From an uncultured Allomuricauda sp. (lineage in GTDB: Bacteria; Bacteroidota; Bacteroidia; Flavobacteriales; Flavobacteriaceae): a stretch of 30,128 nt of DNA. Shown here piece by piece: positions 15,840 through 24,330 of this stretch. The stretch lies in contig CALDPL010000159.1 in the NCBI GenBank assembly GCA_937911965.1, positions 1 to 30,128 on the forward strand, written 5' to 3'. Under the pieces are notes generated by a model, which ran no database searches, had not been told where the DNA came from, and saw only the letters and a program-made list of their open reading frames with translations. The position numbers and the translations under genes were made by a program. Each line of letters begins with the position of its first letter. The first letter of the stretch is position 1.

Positions 15840-16724
15840 TCATCGGGGATCTACGTTTTCATCCTCAAACTTGGTGTCCGCCATGCGCGTACGACGGTAG
15901 GCTTCCCGCTCGGCCGGGGATGCCGTATGGTCCGAATCGAACACCAGCAATTGGGCCGTATCCATCTGTTCCAAACCGGCATAGGAAGTAAAAAGATTGT
16001 GCTGTAATTGCAGCACCTCCAATTTGGACAATTGGGCAAATTCCAGGGGAATCTCACCACCCAGGAAATTGTTGGCCAGGACCAGTTCCCGGAGCCTTGT
16101 CAAATTTCCGATTTGGTGGGGAATCTCCCCTTGGAGCCTGTTGTCAAAAAAGCCCAATTGCTCCAATAACACCAAATTCCCTATGGATTCGGGAATGCTT
16201 CCCTCGAGCAGGTTGCTGGATAGGTTGAGTTCCTTGAGGAGCTTCAATTTTCCCACGGATTTTGGGATGGGGCCTTTCAAATAATTGTTGTACATGGAGA
16301 AAACTTCCAGTTCATCAAGCCTCCCCAGATCTTCCGGCAGGGAACCTCCCATTCGGTTCATCTCCAACCTACAGATTTTCAATTCTTTTAGGCGGCTGAA
16401 GCTTTTGGGCAATTCTCCGTTGATTTCGTTGAAGGCCAGATTGAGCCGCACCAAATGCCTGAGGTCCCCCAAGCTTTCGGGAAGGCCACCCTTAAGGTCG
16501 TTCATCATCAGGTCTATGCCCACCACATGGCCCTGGGAAACTTCAATTCCATGCCAGCGGTCCACCGCTGCTTCCAGGTCCCAGCCGATTTTCCACTGTT
16601 CCCCCCGGGTGTTTTCATACAGGTCGATCAGGGCATCCCGTTCCTTTGGGGAAACTTGGCCCAATGCCGGAGAGGGCCCCAATAAGAGGCAAAAGAAGCA
16701 CAAAATTGCGGCCAATCGGATCAT
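15840..16724 (-). CDS. Secreted plant-type leucine-rich-repeat protein
   Basis: The 294-residue product has a signal peptide (MIRLAAILCFFCLLLGPSPALGQ) and a capping segment RDALIDLYENTRGEQWK...W typical of Bacteroidota LRR proteins. About eight repeats of roughly 24 residues follow, with the plant-specific form LxxLxLxxNxLxGxIPxxIGxL, for example NLLEGSIPESIGNL. The C-terminus after the last repeat is short and charged. There is no T9SS C-terminal domain and no transmembrane segment. Such proteins are usually thought to mediate protein or surface binding; the partner is unknown. It has its own strong promoter. Downstream, 200 bases separate it from the CPXCG gene. Confidence 0.9.
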   Translation of the reverse strand: MIRLAAILCFFCLLLGPSPALGQVSPKERDALIDLYENTRGEQWKIGWDLEAAVDRWHGIEVSQGHVVGIDLMMNDLKGGLPESLGDLRHLVRLNLAFNEINGELPKSFSRLKELKICRLEMNRMGGSLPEDLGRLDELEVFSMYNNYLKGPIPKSVGKLKLLKELNLSSNLLEGSIPESIGNLVLLEQLGFFDNRLQGEIPHQIGNLTRLRELVLANNFLGGEIPLEFAQLSKLEVLQLQHNLFTSYAGLEQMDTAQLLVFDSDHTASPAEREAYRRTRMADTKFEDENVDPR

Positions 16725-16756
16725 TTATCGCTTATTGTCTACACAGAATTTACCTA

Positions 16757-16787
16757 CAAAGGTAGTATTTATCCATGGGACAACAAA
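16757..16787 (-). promoter_or_regulatory. Consensus Bacteroidota promoter of the LRR gene
   Basis: On the minus strand TTTG (16787-16784) is followed after exactly 19 bases by TACCTTTG (16764-16757), a full match to TTTG-N19-TAnnTTTG. Transcription would begin near 16752, with a leader of about 28 bases. Confidence 0.75.
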
Positions 16788-16859
16788 CCCAACCCCTTGA
16801 TTCTCTGTAAAATGTTGCCAAATTGTCAAAAATTGTGGTCAACACAAACAATTCAGGGG

Positions 16860-18773
16860 TCAATCCAAGGCTTCCAAGGCCTGGGAAATCTCCTCCCATT
16901 CCTCCATCAAGACTTCCAATTCCTGTTTTTTGCCCTGATAATCATCGAAGAACCCGACTTTTGCTATGGTCCCCTCGTAGTCCATCAGGAGGTCGTGGTC
17001 GATCTCGGCGATCTTGGCCTCCAATTGACCTATTTTGCGCTCCACCCCGCCCAAGCGGTTCTTTAGTGACTTCTGCTTTTTTTGGATGTGGTATTCGTTT
17101 TCCTTGGAAGCCGCAGGCGCCTTTGGACCGGCCTGGGAAGGCTTTTGGTCCGGCTTCCATGCCTCTTGCTCCTTCCGCTGTTCCAGATAGAAGTCCATGT
17201 CCCCAAGGTATTCCTTGATCATTCCTTCCTTGAATTCATATACCCGATCGGTCAGCCCCTGTAGAAAATCCCGGTCGTGGGAAACCAGGATCAAGGTGCC
17301 CCCAAAGTTTTGTAGGGCCCCCTTGAGAACGCTCTTGGATTTGATGTCCAAGTGGTTGGTCGGCTCGTCCATTACCAGCACATTGAAGGGTTGGAGGAGC
17401 ATTTTTGCCAAGGCCAAACGGTTGCGTTCCCCTCCGGAGAGCACCTTGACATATTTGTCCACCTCCTCCCCCCTAAAGAGAAAGGAGCCCAGGATGTCCC
17501 TGACCTTACTGCGATTGCTCTCATTGGCCGCATCGATCATGGTGTCCAAGACGGTCTTTTCCCCATCCAGGTACTCTGCCTGGTTCTGGGCAAAATAACC
17601 CAGTTGCACATTATGCCCCCTTTTAAGGGTCCCACTGTGATCCAACTCCCCGACCAAGATCTTGGCCAAGGTGGTCTTTCCCTGTCCGTTCTGTCCAACA
17701 AAGGCGGTCTTGCTTCCCCGCTCCACCAAAAGATCGATCTTTTGGAGCACCTGCTTTTCTCCATAGCTCTTGGAGAGGTTCTTGAGTTCGAGCACCACCT
17801 TCCCGGGGCTTACCGAGACCGGGAACCTCAGCTTCATGGTGGCCAGGTCCTCCCCGTCCACCTCGATCCGCTCCATTTTGTCCAATTTTTTGATCAGGGA
17901 TTGCGCCATGGTGGCCTTGGAGGCCTTGGCCCTGAACTTCTCGATCAGGCGTTCGGTCTGCTGGATCTGCTTCTCCTGGTTCTTCTGGGCATTGAGTTGT
18001 TGTTCCATGATTTCCTTGCGCAGCACCAGAAATTTGGTGTAGGGCTTGTTGTAGTCGTAGATCCGTCCCAGGGTGATCTCGATGGTCCGGTTGGTCACCT
18101 GGTCCAGGAACATCCTATCGTGGGACACGATCACCACGGCCCCCGAGTACCCGATCAAAAACTGCTCCAACCAGATTATGGATTCGATGTCCAAGTGGTT
18201 GGTGGGCTCGTCCAAGAGCAGTACGTCGTTGCTTTGCAACAACAGCTTGGCCAGTTCGATGCGCATGCGCCATCCCCCTGAGAAAGTATCGGTCAACCTG
18301 TCAAAGTCCTCCCGCTTGAATCCCAGGCCCAACAGCACCTTTTCGGTGTCCCCTTGGTAGTTGTAGCCCCCAAGGATCTCATAGCGGTGGGTCAGATCGC
18401 TCAAATCCACCATCAATTGGTGGTAGGAGTCGCTTTCATAGTCCGTGCGACGGGCCAGGTCGGTATTGACCCGCTCCAATTTTCCCTCCAGGGCCTTGAT
18501 TTCCGAAAAGGCCTGATAGGATTCCTCCAATACGGTCCGCCCCGGTTCAAAGTCGATGTCCTGTTTCAAAAAGCCGATCTTGATGTCCTTTTCCGTGGCA
18601 ATGGTTCCTCCATCCAGGGCCATCTCCCGGGAAAGCAATTTGAGCAGGGTGGATTTTCCCGCCCCATTCTTGCCGATCAGGCCCACACGGTCCCCCCCGT
18701 TAAGGCGAAAGGAGATTTCCTCAAAAAGATATTCCCCCCCGAAGGCAACGGAGAGTTTATGGACATTGATCAT
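16860..18773 (-). CDS. ABC-F family ATPase
   Basis: The 637-residue soluble protein has two ABC domains and no transmembrane part. Domain 1 has Walker A GKNGAGKST (about 34-42), signature SGGWRMRIELAKLL and Walker B LLLDEPTNHLD. Domain 2 has GQNGQGKTT, SGGERNRLALAKMLL and VLVMDEPTNHLD. A charged linker joins them and a C-terminal coiled coil (last ~80 residues, LKNRLGGVERKIGQLEAKI) follows. ABC-F proteins bind ribosomes and modulate translation or antibiotic access; the C-terminal coil resembles Uup-type members, but subfamily is not certain. ATG 18771-18773 gives the standard start MINVHKLSVAFGG; the open frame extends further upstream without similarity. It is divergent from the DUF983 gene 66 bases away. 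Confidence 0.93.
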   Translation of the reverse strand: MINVHKLSVAFGGEYLFEEISFRLNGGDRVGLIGKNGAGKSTLLKLLSREMALDGGTIATEKDIKIGFLKQDIDFEPGRTVLEESYQAFSEIKALEGKLERVNTDLARRTDYESDSYHQLMVDLSDLTHRYEILGGYNYQGDTEKVLLGLGFKREDFDRLTDTFSGGWRMRIELAKLLLQSNDVLLLDEPTNHLDIESIIWLEQFLIGYSGAVVIVSHDRMFLDQVTNRTIEITLGRIYDYNKPYTKFLVLRKEIMEQQLNAQKNQEKQIQQTERLIEKFRAKASKATMAQSLIKKLDKMERIEVDGEDLATMKLRFPVSVSPGKVVLELKNLSKSYGEKQVLQKIDLLVERGSKTAFVGQNGQGKTTLAKILVGELDHSGTLKRGHNVQLGYFAQNQAEYLDGEKTVLDTMIDAANESNRSKVRDILGSFLFRGEEVDKYVKVLSGGERNRLALAKMLLQPFNVLVMDEPTNHLDIKSKSVLKGALQNFGGTLILVSHDRDFLQGLTDRVYEFKEGMIKEYLGDMDFYLEQRKEQEAWKPDQKPSQAGPKAPAASKENEYHIQKKQKSLKNRLGGVERKIGQLEAKIAEIDHDLLMDYEGTIAKVGFFDDYQGKKQELEVLMEEWEEISQALEALD

Positions 18774-18814
18774 GATGTAAGGGTTGAATTGGAAGTCAAT
18801 TGAAGACTTATTCG

Positions 18815-18832
18815 TATTTTTGCACAAAAATC
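18815..18832. promoter_or_regulatory. Overlapping divergent promoter elements between ABC-F and DUF983
   Basis: TATTTTTG at 18815-18822 is an exact plus-strand -7 element. CAAAAATC at 18825-18832 reads GATTTTTG on the minus strand, one mismatch from consensus. Together TTTTTG-CA-CAAAAA (18817-18830) forms a 6-bp inverted repeat. The two start regions would overlap, so transcription of the two genes may interfere. Confidence 0.35.
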
Positions 18833-18839
18833 GGTGCAA

Positions 18840-19247
18840 ATGTTCAAAAAAGGAAGCAAACTGTACAGCATTTTAACAGGAAGTTGTCCAAAATGCCACC
18901 AAGAGAGCATGTATAGGAACCAAAATCCATATATCCTTGGCCAAATCTTTAAGATGCACGACCACTGTTCCAACTGTGGCCTGAAGTACAAAATAGAACC
19001 CTCCTTCTTTTACGGGGCCATGTATGTGAGTTATGCCCTGGGCGTGGCCTTTGCCGTGGCGGCCTTCATCATATCCTTCCTCTTTTTGGGAAGCAGCTTG
19101 ATGACCAGTTTCCTTGCCATTGTGGGCACCCTGGTGGTATTCATGCCCGTGATCATCCGCCTGTCCAGGAACATTTGGATCAATTTCTTCGTCAAATTCG
19201 ATAAGAATACAACCAAGCGGTCTCAGGGCATTGTGGCCCCCGAATAG
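18840..19247 (+). CDS. DUF983 family membrane protein
   Basis: The 135-residue product has an N-terminal zinc-ribbon-like part with CPKC (about residue 18) and CSNC (about residue 44), then two hydrophobic helices (about 62-83 and 88-106), and a positively charged C-terminus. This layout is that of DUF983 proteins, for which no function is established. ATG 18840 is used; an in-frame GTG at 18834 is possible. Its last 25 bases overlap the 3' end of the FAD oxidoreductase gene on the other strand. Confidence 0.85.
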   Translation: MFKKGSKLYSILTGSCPKCHQESMYRNQNPYILGQIFKMHDHCSNCGLKYKIEPSFFYGAMYVSYALGVAFAVAAFIISFLFLGSSLMTSFLAIVGTLVVFMPVIIRLSRNIWINFFVKFDKNTTKRSQGIVAPE

Positions 19248-20290
19248 TACTTTTCGGCAAAACGTTCGATATCGATTCCCTTGTCCATGGGAATCCCCTG
19301 TTCAATGTACCCAAACAGTTGTTTTGCGGCATAGGGAGCGATCAGTACACCCCGGGAACCCATGCCATTGAGCACATACAGGTTTTTGTGAAGGGGATGC
19401 CTTCCCACCAGGGGTTTGCGGTCCACCACCGTGGGCCTGACCCCCGCCTTGTGGTCCACCACCCGGTACTTACATTTTAAAAACCCATCGAGTTTTTCCA
19501 AGAGTTCCGCCTTGGACGCTTTGGTGGGCATGTTGTCCTTGTCCTTCCATTTGTAGGTCGACCCGACCTGGTACAGGGCATCCCCCAAGGGAATGATGAA
19601 CACCGAACCCTTGATAATATGCTCCTCCCTTAAGTTGCTGGCCTTGATCGTCAAAAGTTCCCCCTTGGTCCCGTTCAGCGGCAGGTACCCAAAATAGGGA
19701 TCTTCCTTCAATCCATAGCCACAGGCCATGACCAGATTCCGGTACCGATTTCCTTTGTACTCCAGATACCCATCAAAAAGTTTCAGGGCTGAAAAGTCAA
19801 AGGATTCCCAGGTCAAGTGGCCCCGTTCCTCCAAATAATGGCCATAGGTCTTCACCAACAGGCCGGTATCAATTTTTCCGGTGTGGAAGACTTCCCCAAA
19901 ACCAAAGGGCGCATCGATTTTGGGGTTGGAATTAGAAACGATGTCGGGGGAAAGGAACCAATCCAGCCCCGGCCGATCCATGGCCTCGAACCAGGCATTC
20001 TGTTCCTGTGTCGAGTTAAAGCGGCGCAGAACGGGGATCCTATGATCGAGGACCACCCCCAGCTTGTGCTCCAAGGCCTGATAAAAGGGCAGGGCAAGCT
20101 CCAATTGTTCCCTGGCCTTCCATGCCAAGGTGAACCTTTTCAAGATCACGGCGTTGTACATTCCCCCGGCTACCCGGGAGGCCTGTTGTGACCGATCTGA
20201 AATCAGTTGAAAGCTCTTTCCGTGAACCTCCAGGGTCTCACAAAATGAAATCCCCGCCAAGCCCAGTCCCACAACCAAATAGTCCTTCAT
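19223..20290 (-). CDS. FAD-dependent oxidoreductase (DAO superfamily)
   Basis: The 355-residue product starts with a dinucleotide-binding motif VVGLGLAG (residues 6-13). It contains the DAO-type C-terminal blocks GVRPTVVDRKPLVGRHP and LNGMGSRGVLIAPYAAKQL, similar to glycine oxidase (ThiO) and the oxidase half of MnmC. It likely oxidises an amine or amino acid in the cytoplasm with FAD; the substrate is not identifiable. The start at 20288-20290 gives the FAD motif directly at the N-terminus. A TATTTTTG element on the minus strand at 20302-20295 lies only four bases upstream of the ATG, implying a very short leader if used. It overlaps DUF983 by 25 bases tail to tail. Confidence 0.85.
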   Translation of the reverse strand: MKDYLVVGLGLAGISFCETLEVHGKSFQLISDRSQQASRVAGGMYNAVILKRFTLAWKAREQLELALPFYQALEHKLGVVLDHRIPVLRRFNSTQEQNAWFEAMDRPGLDWFLSPDIVSNSNPKIDAPFGFGEVFHTGKIDTGLLVKTYGHYLEERGHLTWESFDFSALKLFDGYLEYKGNRYRNLVMACGYGLKEDPYFGYLPLNGTKGELLTIKASNLREEHIIKGSVFIIPLGDALYQVGSTYKWKDKDNMPTKASKAELLEKLDGFLKCKYRVVDHKAGVRPTVVDRKPLVGRHPLHKNLYVLNGMGSRGVLIAPYAAKQLFGYIEQGIPMDKGIDIERFAEKYYSGATMP

Positions 20291-20294
20291 GGAG

Positions 20295-20302
20295 CAAAAA
20301 TA
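20295..20302 (-). promoter_or_regulatory. -7 promoter element next to the FAD oxidoreductase start
   Basis: TATTTTTG on the minus strand matches TAnnTTTG exactly, but it ends four bases before the start codon, so a transcript from it would be nearly leaderless. No TTTG box at 17-20 bases is seen. It may be coincidental. Confidence 0.25.
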
Positions 20303-20368
20303 CGATCAAATGTGGAATACGGCCCTTTCAATGCCCAATAACTGTATCTTTAAATCCAAATTTTGAAA

Positions 20369-21007
20369 ATGAAAAAGATCCTTTGTGCGGCCATGATGGC
20401 CCTTTTCCTAACGGCTTTTGCCAAAACCAAGGCCCATTCGACCATCAATTTGGCCCCGAGCACTGGAATGACCGATCCAATGGCCGTGGACAGCACGGGA
20501 GCCAGACAATTTTGGGAAGCCTTGAAATTGCATTGCGGGAAGGCTTTTGAAGGGACCGTTGTGAGCGGAGGCGGAGAGGACTTTAAGGATAAACGTTTGG
20601 TCATGCATCTGCTCTCCTGCTCCGAGGATGAAATCCTGATACCTTTCAATGTGGGAGACAACAGAAGCCGAACCTGGATCTTAAAGTTCAAAAATGACCG
20701 GATTGAATTGAAGCACGACCACCGACATGAGGATGGCAGTCCGGACAAAATCAGCATGTACGGGGGAACCACCACCAATAGCGGCTTGCCCGCAATGGCC
20801 ATTTTTCCTGCCGATCAACAGACCCTGGATCTCATTCCCGCCGCGGGGACCAATGTGTGGTGGATCACAATCGACGGGGCCAAATACACCTATAACCTAA
20901 GGCGTATCGGCAGCGACAGGTTCTTTTCGGTCGCATTCGATCTGGGCAGTCCGATCGAAATCCCTGCACCCTCATGGGGTTGGGAGGATTATGTGGTTCC
21001 TAGGTAA
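20369..21007 (+). CDS. Secreted protein of unknown function
   Basis: The 212-residue product has a signal peptide (MKKILCAAMMALFLTAFA, to about residue 22). The mature part has a compact set of striking motifs: FWEALKLHCGKAFEGTV, then IPFNVGDNRSRTWIL, KHDHRHEDGS and a YGG block followed by FPADQQT. Two cysteines (in LHCG and LLSC) could form a disulfide. The His/Asp-rich KHDHRHEDGS could bind a metal, but this is only suggested by composition. I believe similar secreted proteins exist in other bacteria, but I cannot name a characterised one. ATG 20369 is preferred to the TTG at 20363. It is divergent from the FAD oxidoreductase and convergent with gldN. Confidence 0.75.
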   Translation: MKKILCAAMMALFLTAFAKTKAHSTINLAPSTGMTDPMAVDSTGARQFWEALKLHCGKAFEGTVVSGGGEDFKDKRLVMHLLSCSEDEILIPFNVGDNRSRTWILKFKNDRIELKHDHRHEDGSPDKISMYGGTTTNSGLPAMAIFPADQQTLDLIPAAGTNVWWITIDGAKYTYNLRRIGSDRFFSVAFDLGSPIEIPAPSWGWEDYVVPR

Positions 21008-21030
21008 AACAGCTCCAGGGGGCATCAACG

Positions 21031-21057
21031 AAAAACGCCACAATTGGATTGCGGCGT
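21031..21057 (-). terminator. Rho-independent terminator of the gld operon
   Basis: On the minus strand ACGCC-g-CAAT pairs with ATTG-t-GGCGT around a 3-base loop (21057-21035) and is followed by TTTTT. It lies 47 bases after the gldN stop codon. It may also help end the facing gene, but there is no T-run on the plus strand. Confidence 0.65.
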
Positions 21058-21103
21058 CATTTCGTATTGAATTGGAAAATGTACTTCTAATAAAGGGGAC
21101 CGA

Positions 21104-22006
21104 TCAATAGGCCCACATATCCTGTTCCCTGTCCCTGATTTCTTCCTTGATCCTTTTGGATTCCAAAAGTTGGAAGAGGGCATTGTCAAAGATATACTCG
21201 TCGATCTTACGGTCCTCATGGACGTTCTCCTCCTTATAGATCACGGCATTGAACCTTCTTGCGTTCAACAGCATGTCAAAGGAAATCGGCCTTGCGGAAT
21301 TCTGCTGGTTGTACACCTGGGCCTTGTGCAGGATCTGCCTGGCCGCCGGATACCAGATCCAGAACAGCTCCACCTTGTTTTCCCCTGGATCCATGGTCTC
21401 ATCATCGATGAAGTTCACGTCAGGGGCCACCGGTGCAATGCCCAGCAGCCTGTATTTCAACTCCCCCTGCCTCTTGTCAAAGAACCAGATTCCCTTGATG
21501 CGGTATTCTTCGATGTCCGCAGCGGTCAGGTCCCTCTGGTTTATGAACTCAGGGGAAATCTGCTCGCCGGCATTCATCTGCTCGTACCCAAGGTCGGTGG
21601 TATCCACTTTGCTCAAGGTGGCCGCCAGATCTGCCAGTTTCCTCTTTTCGGTAAAATAGGAATCCGTATAGACCTCGGTCAAATTCCCGTTCCTGATGTT
21701 CTTCATCAGGACGTGGTAGAGCGACCTTCTATCCGCCCCGATGCTGATGGTATCGGTGGGATAGTAGAGGGGAAAGTTGACCCGTTCGTCCAGGTCGATG
21801 ATCTCCCATACGGTCTTGGACCATAGGATATCCCTATCATCCACGTACCCGTATTTCAAGGGGGCATCGGCGTCCTGCTGAATTTGGGCCTGGGTCTTTT
21901 TGCCGATATCCTGGGGCACCTTGGCGTTCAATATGTTCGCCTGTGCCATAAGGGATACGGGCAGGGTGCCCAACAATCCGATCAATAATACATTTTTCCA
22001 ATTCAT
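21104..22006 (-). CDS. gldN: Gliding motility / type IX secretion protein GldN (PorN)
   Basis: The 300-residue product has a signal peptide ending SLMAQ (about residue 22). The GldN/PorN body includes DDRDILWSKTVWEIIDLDERVNFPLYYP, GIWFFDKRQGELKYRLLGIAP, and a C-terminus with DMLLNARRFNAVIYKEENVHEDRKI. GldN is periplasmic and associates with the lipoprotein GldK to form the large ring of the type IX secretion system under the outer membrane. It is the last gene of gldKLMN, 16 bases after gldM, in the order known from Flavobacterium johnsoniae. The operon terminator follows. Confidence 0.96.
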   Translation of the reverse strand: MNWKNVLLIGLLGTLPVSLMAQANILNAKVPQDIGKKTQAQIQQDADAPLKYGYVDDRDILWSKTVWEIIDLDERVNFPLYYPTDTISIGADRRSLYHVLMKNIRNGNLTEVYTDSYFTEKRKLADLAATLSKVDTTDLGYEQMNAGEQISPEFINQRDLTAADIEEYRIKGIWFFDKRQGELKYRLLGIAPVAPDVNFIDDETMDPGENKVELFWIWYPAARQILHKAQVYNQQNSARPISFDMLLNARRFNAVIYKEENVHEDRKIDEYIFDNALFQLLESKRIKEEIRDREQDMWAY

Positions 22007-22022
22007 CTCTAATCTCTACTTT

Positions 22023-23603
22023 TTAGTTCGTAAGCTCGACCACCACAGGGGAGACCTTCTTCAACTTGTAGGTCTTGTTGTTGGTGATATAGGCATTGAT
22101 GTCAAAAATCTGCACGCTTTCGCCCCTTCCGGCCCTGGCAAGGACGGATTTGGCCCTGGCGTCCAATTTGTTGCCCTGCACCACCACGGTGGGCTGTCCG
22201 GGAACCTTGAACTTGAACTCGCTCACCGCGAGGTTCAAATCAAAATCGAAATCCTCCAACATGGCGCTGATCGTTGCGATCTCCAGGTTCTTCCTTGGCA
22301 TTTTGATGCTTCCGGCCTCTCCACGGACGGTTCCACTCGGTCTTGGAATGTCCTTGATACGGAACTCGCTCCTGGTGGAAATTGCCTTTCCATCGGGAAG
22401 GGTACCCGAAGCGGTAATGGTCACTTCCCTACCGGTTCCGGGGTTCATGATATAATTGCTGCCACTCCTTCTGCTCAGGCCAGGGGCCGAGGCACTCACC
22501 TTGTTATCGGGAATACCGGGAATGGAAATGGTCATGGGGTTGGCCACCCCACGGTAGACCACGTTCATCTTGTCAGCGGAGATCACAGCGGCATTGGGCA
22601 TGGAAATGGTGGCAAAGGTGTTGTTCACTTCCACCGGTATTTCCGTGGCATCCTGCATAAAGTACATGGTGCCCTTGATGGTGTGGTCCCCGGGAGTACC
22701 TGCTGAAATCAGCATTTTGATCCCTCCGGCCTCAAGCTCGTAGTCCTTGCCCTCGGTAAGGGGCCGGCCGTCCAGGGTCAATTCCGCCTTTACGGGCGTG
22801 GAAGTCCTGTCGGTCTTGCTCACTATGATTTTCCCATCGTACTTTTCCCCGGCATAGTAGGCCGTTTTGGGGGCATCCAGGGCAGAGGCAAAGTTCTCCA
22901 GGGATACGGCAGCGGTAAGGTTGCCTTCCAATAGGTTCTTCAATACCTCCTGTTCGGTGGTCTTGATATCGGCCTGCAACTGGGTCAGTTTGGTCAAAGA
23001 GGCCACCAGGGGGAATCCCTCATAGTGGTAGTTGATCCAATCTTGGCGACTTCCGTCCCTTTTTTCCACTTTGCCATCGTCCTTCTTGCCATCGTCGGTG
23101 GCAAAACGGGACTTGACCGCGGCCTTGACGGAATTGAACTTTCCATCGGGCAAGGCGGCGATGACCCCCTCGCGATAGTCTTGGATGTGCTTCATGAAGG
23201 CTTTTCCCTCAGCGGCCAGATTGTCGCCCTGGAAAAACTTTTGGTCCAGATAATCGGACTTGTCCATGACCACATAGTCCTTGGGGTCGTCCAGGTCGGC
23301 GGTCATTTCCTTTTTCAGTCCTTCCAGATAATTGAAGTACACATCGGATAGTTCCTTGACCTTCTGCGCATTTTTGTACAGCTCTCCATATTCGGCCTCA
23401 TTTTCCAGGGCCTTGGTTTCCAAGCTGCCCAAAAAGGCCAGGTTGTTTTCGGTTGTCGTGGCATTGGAAGTCTCCAGCTTTTCGTTCATCAGTCCGAAAG
23501 CCGCAAGTACTTCCTTGCTCATATTCAGGGCCAACATCGCGATGAAGATCAAATACATTAGGTTGATCATCTTCTGACGTGGTGATTGTTTTCCTCCTGC
23601 CAT
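22023..23603 (-). CDS. gldM: Gliding motility / type IX secretion motor protein GldM (PorM)
   Basis: The 526-residue product begins MAGGKQSPRQKMINLMYLIFIAMLALNMSKEVL. It has a short cytoplasmic tail and one transmembrane helix (about 13-30), followed by a large periplasmic region of helical bundle and beta domains ending KKVSPVVVELTN. GldM forms a dimer whose helices pass through the GldL pentamer; the pair is the proton-driven motor that powers secretion and gliding, and the periplasmic part reaches the GldK/GldN ring. Length is as expected. It lies 54 bases after gldL and 16 before gldN. Confidence 0.97.
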   Translation of the reverse strand: MAGGKQSPRQKMINLMYLIFIAMLALNMSKEVLAAFGLMNEKLETSNATTTENNLAFLGSLETKALENEAEYGELYKNAQKVKELSDVYFNYLEGLKKEMTADLDDPKDYVVMDKSDYLDQKFFQGDNLAAEGKAFMKHIQDYREGVIAALPDGKFNSVKAAVKSRFATDDGKKDDGKVEKRDGSRQDWINYHYEGFPLVASLTKLTQLQADIKTTEQEVLKNLLEGNLTAAVSLENFASALDAPKTAYYAGEKYDGKIIVSKTDRTSTPVKAELTLDGRPLTEGKDYELEAGGIKMLISAGTPGDHTIKGTMYFMQDATEIPVEVNNTFATISMPNAAVISADKMNVVYRGVANPMTISIPGIPDNKVSASAPGLSRRSGSNYIMNPGTGREVTITASGTLPDGKAISTRSEFRIKDIPRPSGTVRGEAGSIKMPRKNLEIATISAMLEDFDFDLNLAVSEFKFKVPGQPTVVVQGNKLDARAKSVLARAGRGESVQIFDINAYITNNKTYKLKKVSPVVVELTN

Positions 23604-23657
23604 GTTTCTCTAATTGGATTTAATTTTAATATTGGTTTAGGTTTGGTTCCCTTAGAA

Positions 23658-24311
23658 TCAATTCCTACTTCCCATGGCGGAAAGCATATTTCCATAAACC
23701 CCGTTCAAAGAGGACAGGTTGGTGGCCAAGGATTCCATTTGGTCTTTAAGGGCCCCGGCATTCTGAACCACTTCCTCATTGATGGAAGCCTGTCTGCTGG
23801 CACTCTCCAATTGCACCTTGTACAGGCTGTTCAAGGATTCCATTTGGGCAGCGGCATGAGACAGCTCCTCGGAATATCTCTTGGTGTGCTGGATGGCATC
23901 CGTGGTAGGTGCGATGTTTTTGGCAGCTCCCTCAAAGTTCTTGATGCTCTCCCCAAGGGAAGTGAAAAGTTCCGCATCGATATTGGCCTCCTTCAAAAGG
24001 TCATCCAATTTCCTGGAAAGCAGGCCTTCGGATTCCTGGGCTTCCTTCACGGCATTCTTGTTGCCCTTGGATTCCCCGTTGGACAATTCGGGATAGACCA
24101 GGGACCAGTCGTATTCGTCGTCCACAGGTTCGAAAGCGGAGATCGCGAAGATCACTGCCTCGGTAATGAGTCCAACGGCCAGAAGAAGTCCCCCGGTGAA
24201 GGGTCCGAACTCCCAGTGAAGGATTTTGAACAATGCCCCGATGATCACCACCGATGCCCCAAGCCCGTAGGCCATATTGAACAGTTTTTTTGTTGATTTT
24301 GCTTGTGCCAT
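23658..24311 (-). CDS. gldL: Gliding motility / type IX secretion motor protein GldL (PorL)
   Basis: The 217-residue product has two transmembrane helices (about 12-32 and 38-60). These carry charged residues expected in the proton pathway: Lys29 in LFKILHWEFGPFTGG and Glu51 in GLITEAVIFAISAFEP, corresponding to the essential Lys and Glu known in GldL. The cytoplasmic C-terminal half is helical. Five copies surround the GldM dimer in the inner membrane. A 92-base gap holding a 12-bp inverted repeat separates it from gldK, larger than the other gaps in the operon. Confidence 0.96.
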   Translation of the reverse strand: MAQAKSTKKLFNMAYGLGASVVIIGALFKILHWEFGPFTGGLLLAVGLITEAVIFAISAFEPVDDEYDWSLVYPELSNGESKGNKNAVKEAQESEGLLSRKLDDLLKEANIDAELFTSLGESIKNFEGAAKNIAPTTDAIQHTKRYSEELSHAAAQMESLNSLYKVQLESASRQASINEEVVQNAGALKDQMESLATNLSSLNGVYGNMLSAMGSRN

Positions 24312-24330
24312 AATTCTAGTTTTAATTAAG

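Noticed and set aside
15799..15840. Terminator for the LRR gene
   Set aside because: ATTCC/GGAAT gives only a 5-bp AT-rich stem, and nine bases separate it from the T-run on the minus strand, so the geometry is poor.
17352..18281. 309-codon open frame on the plus strand
   Set aside because: Antisense to the ABC-F ATPase with its complete Walker and signature motifs.
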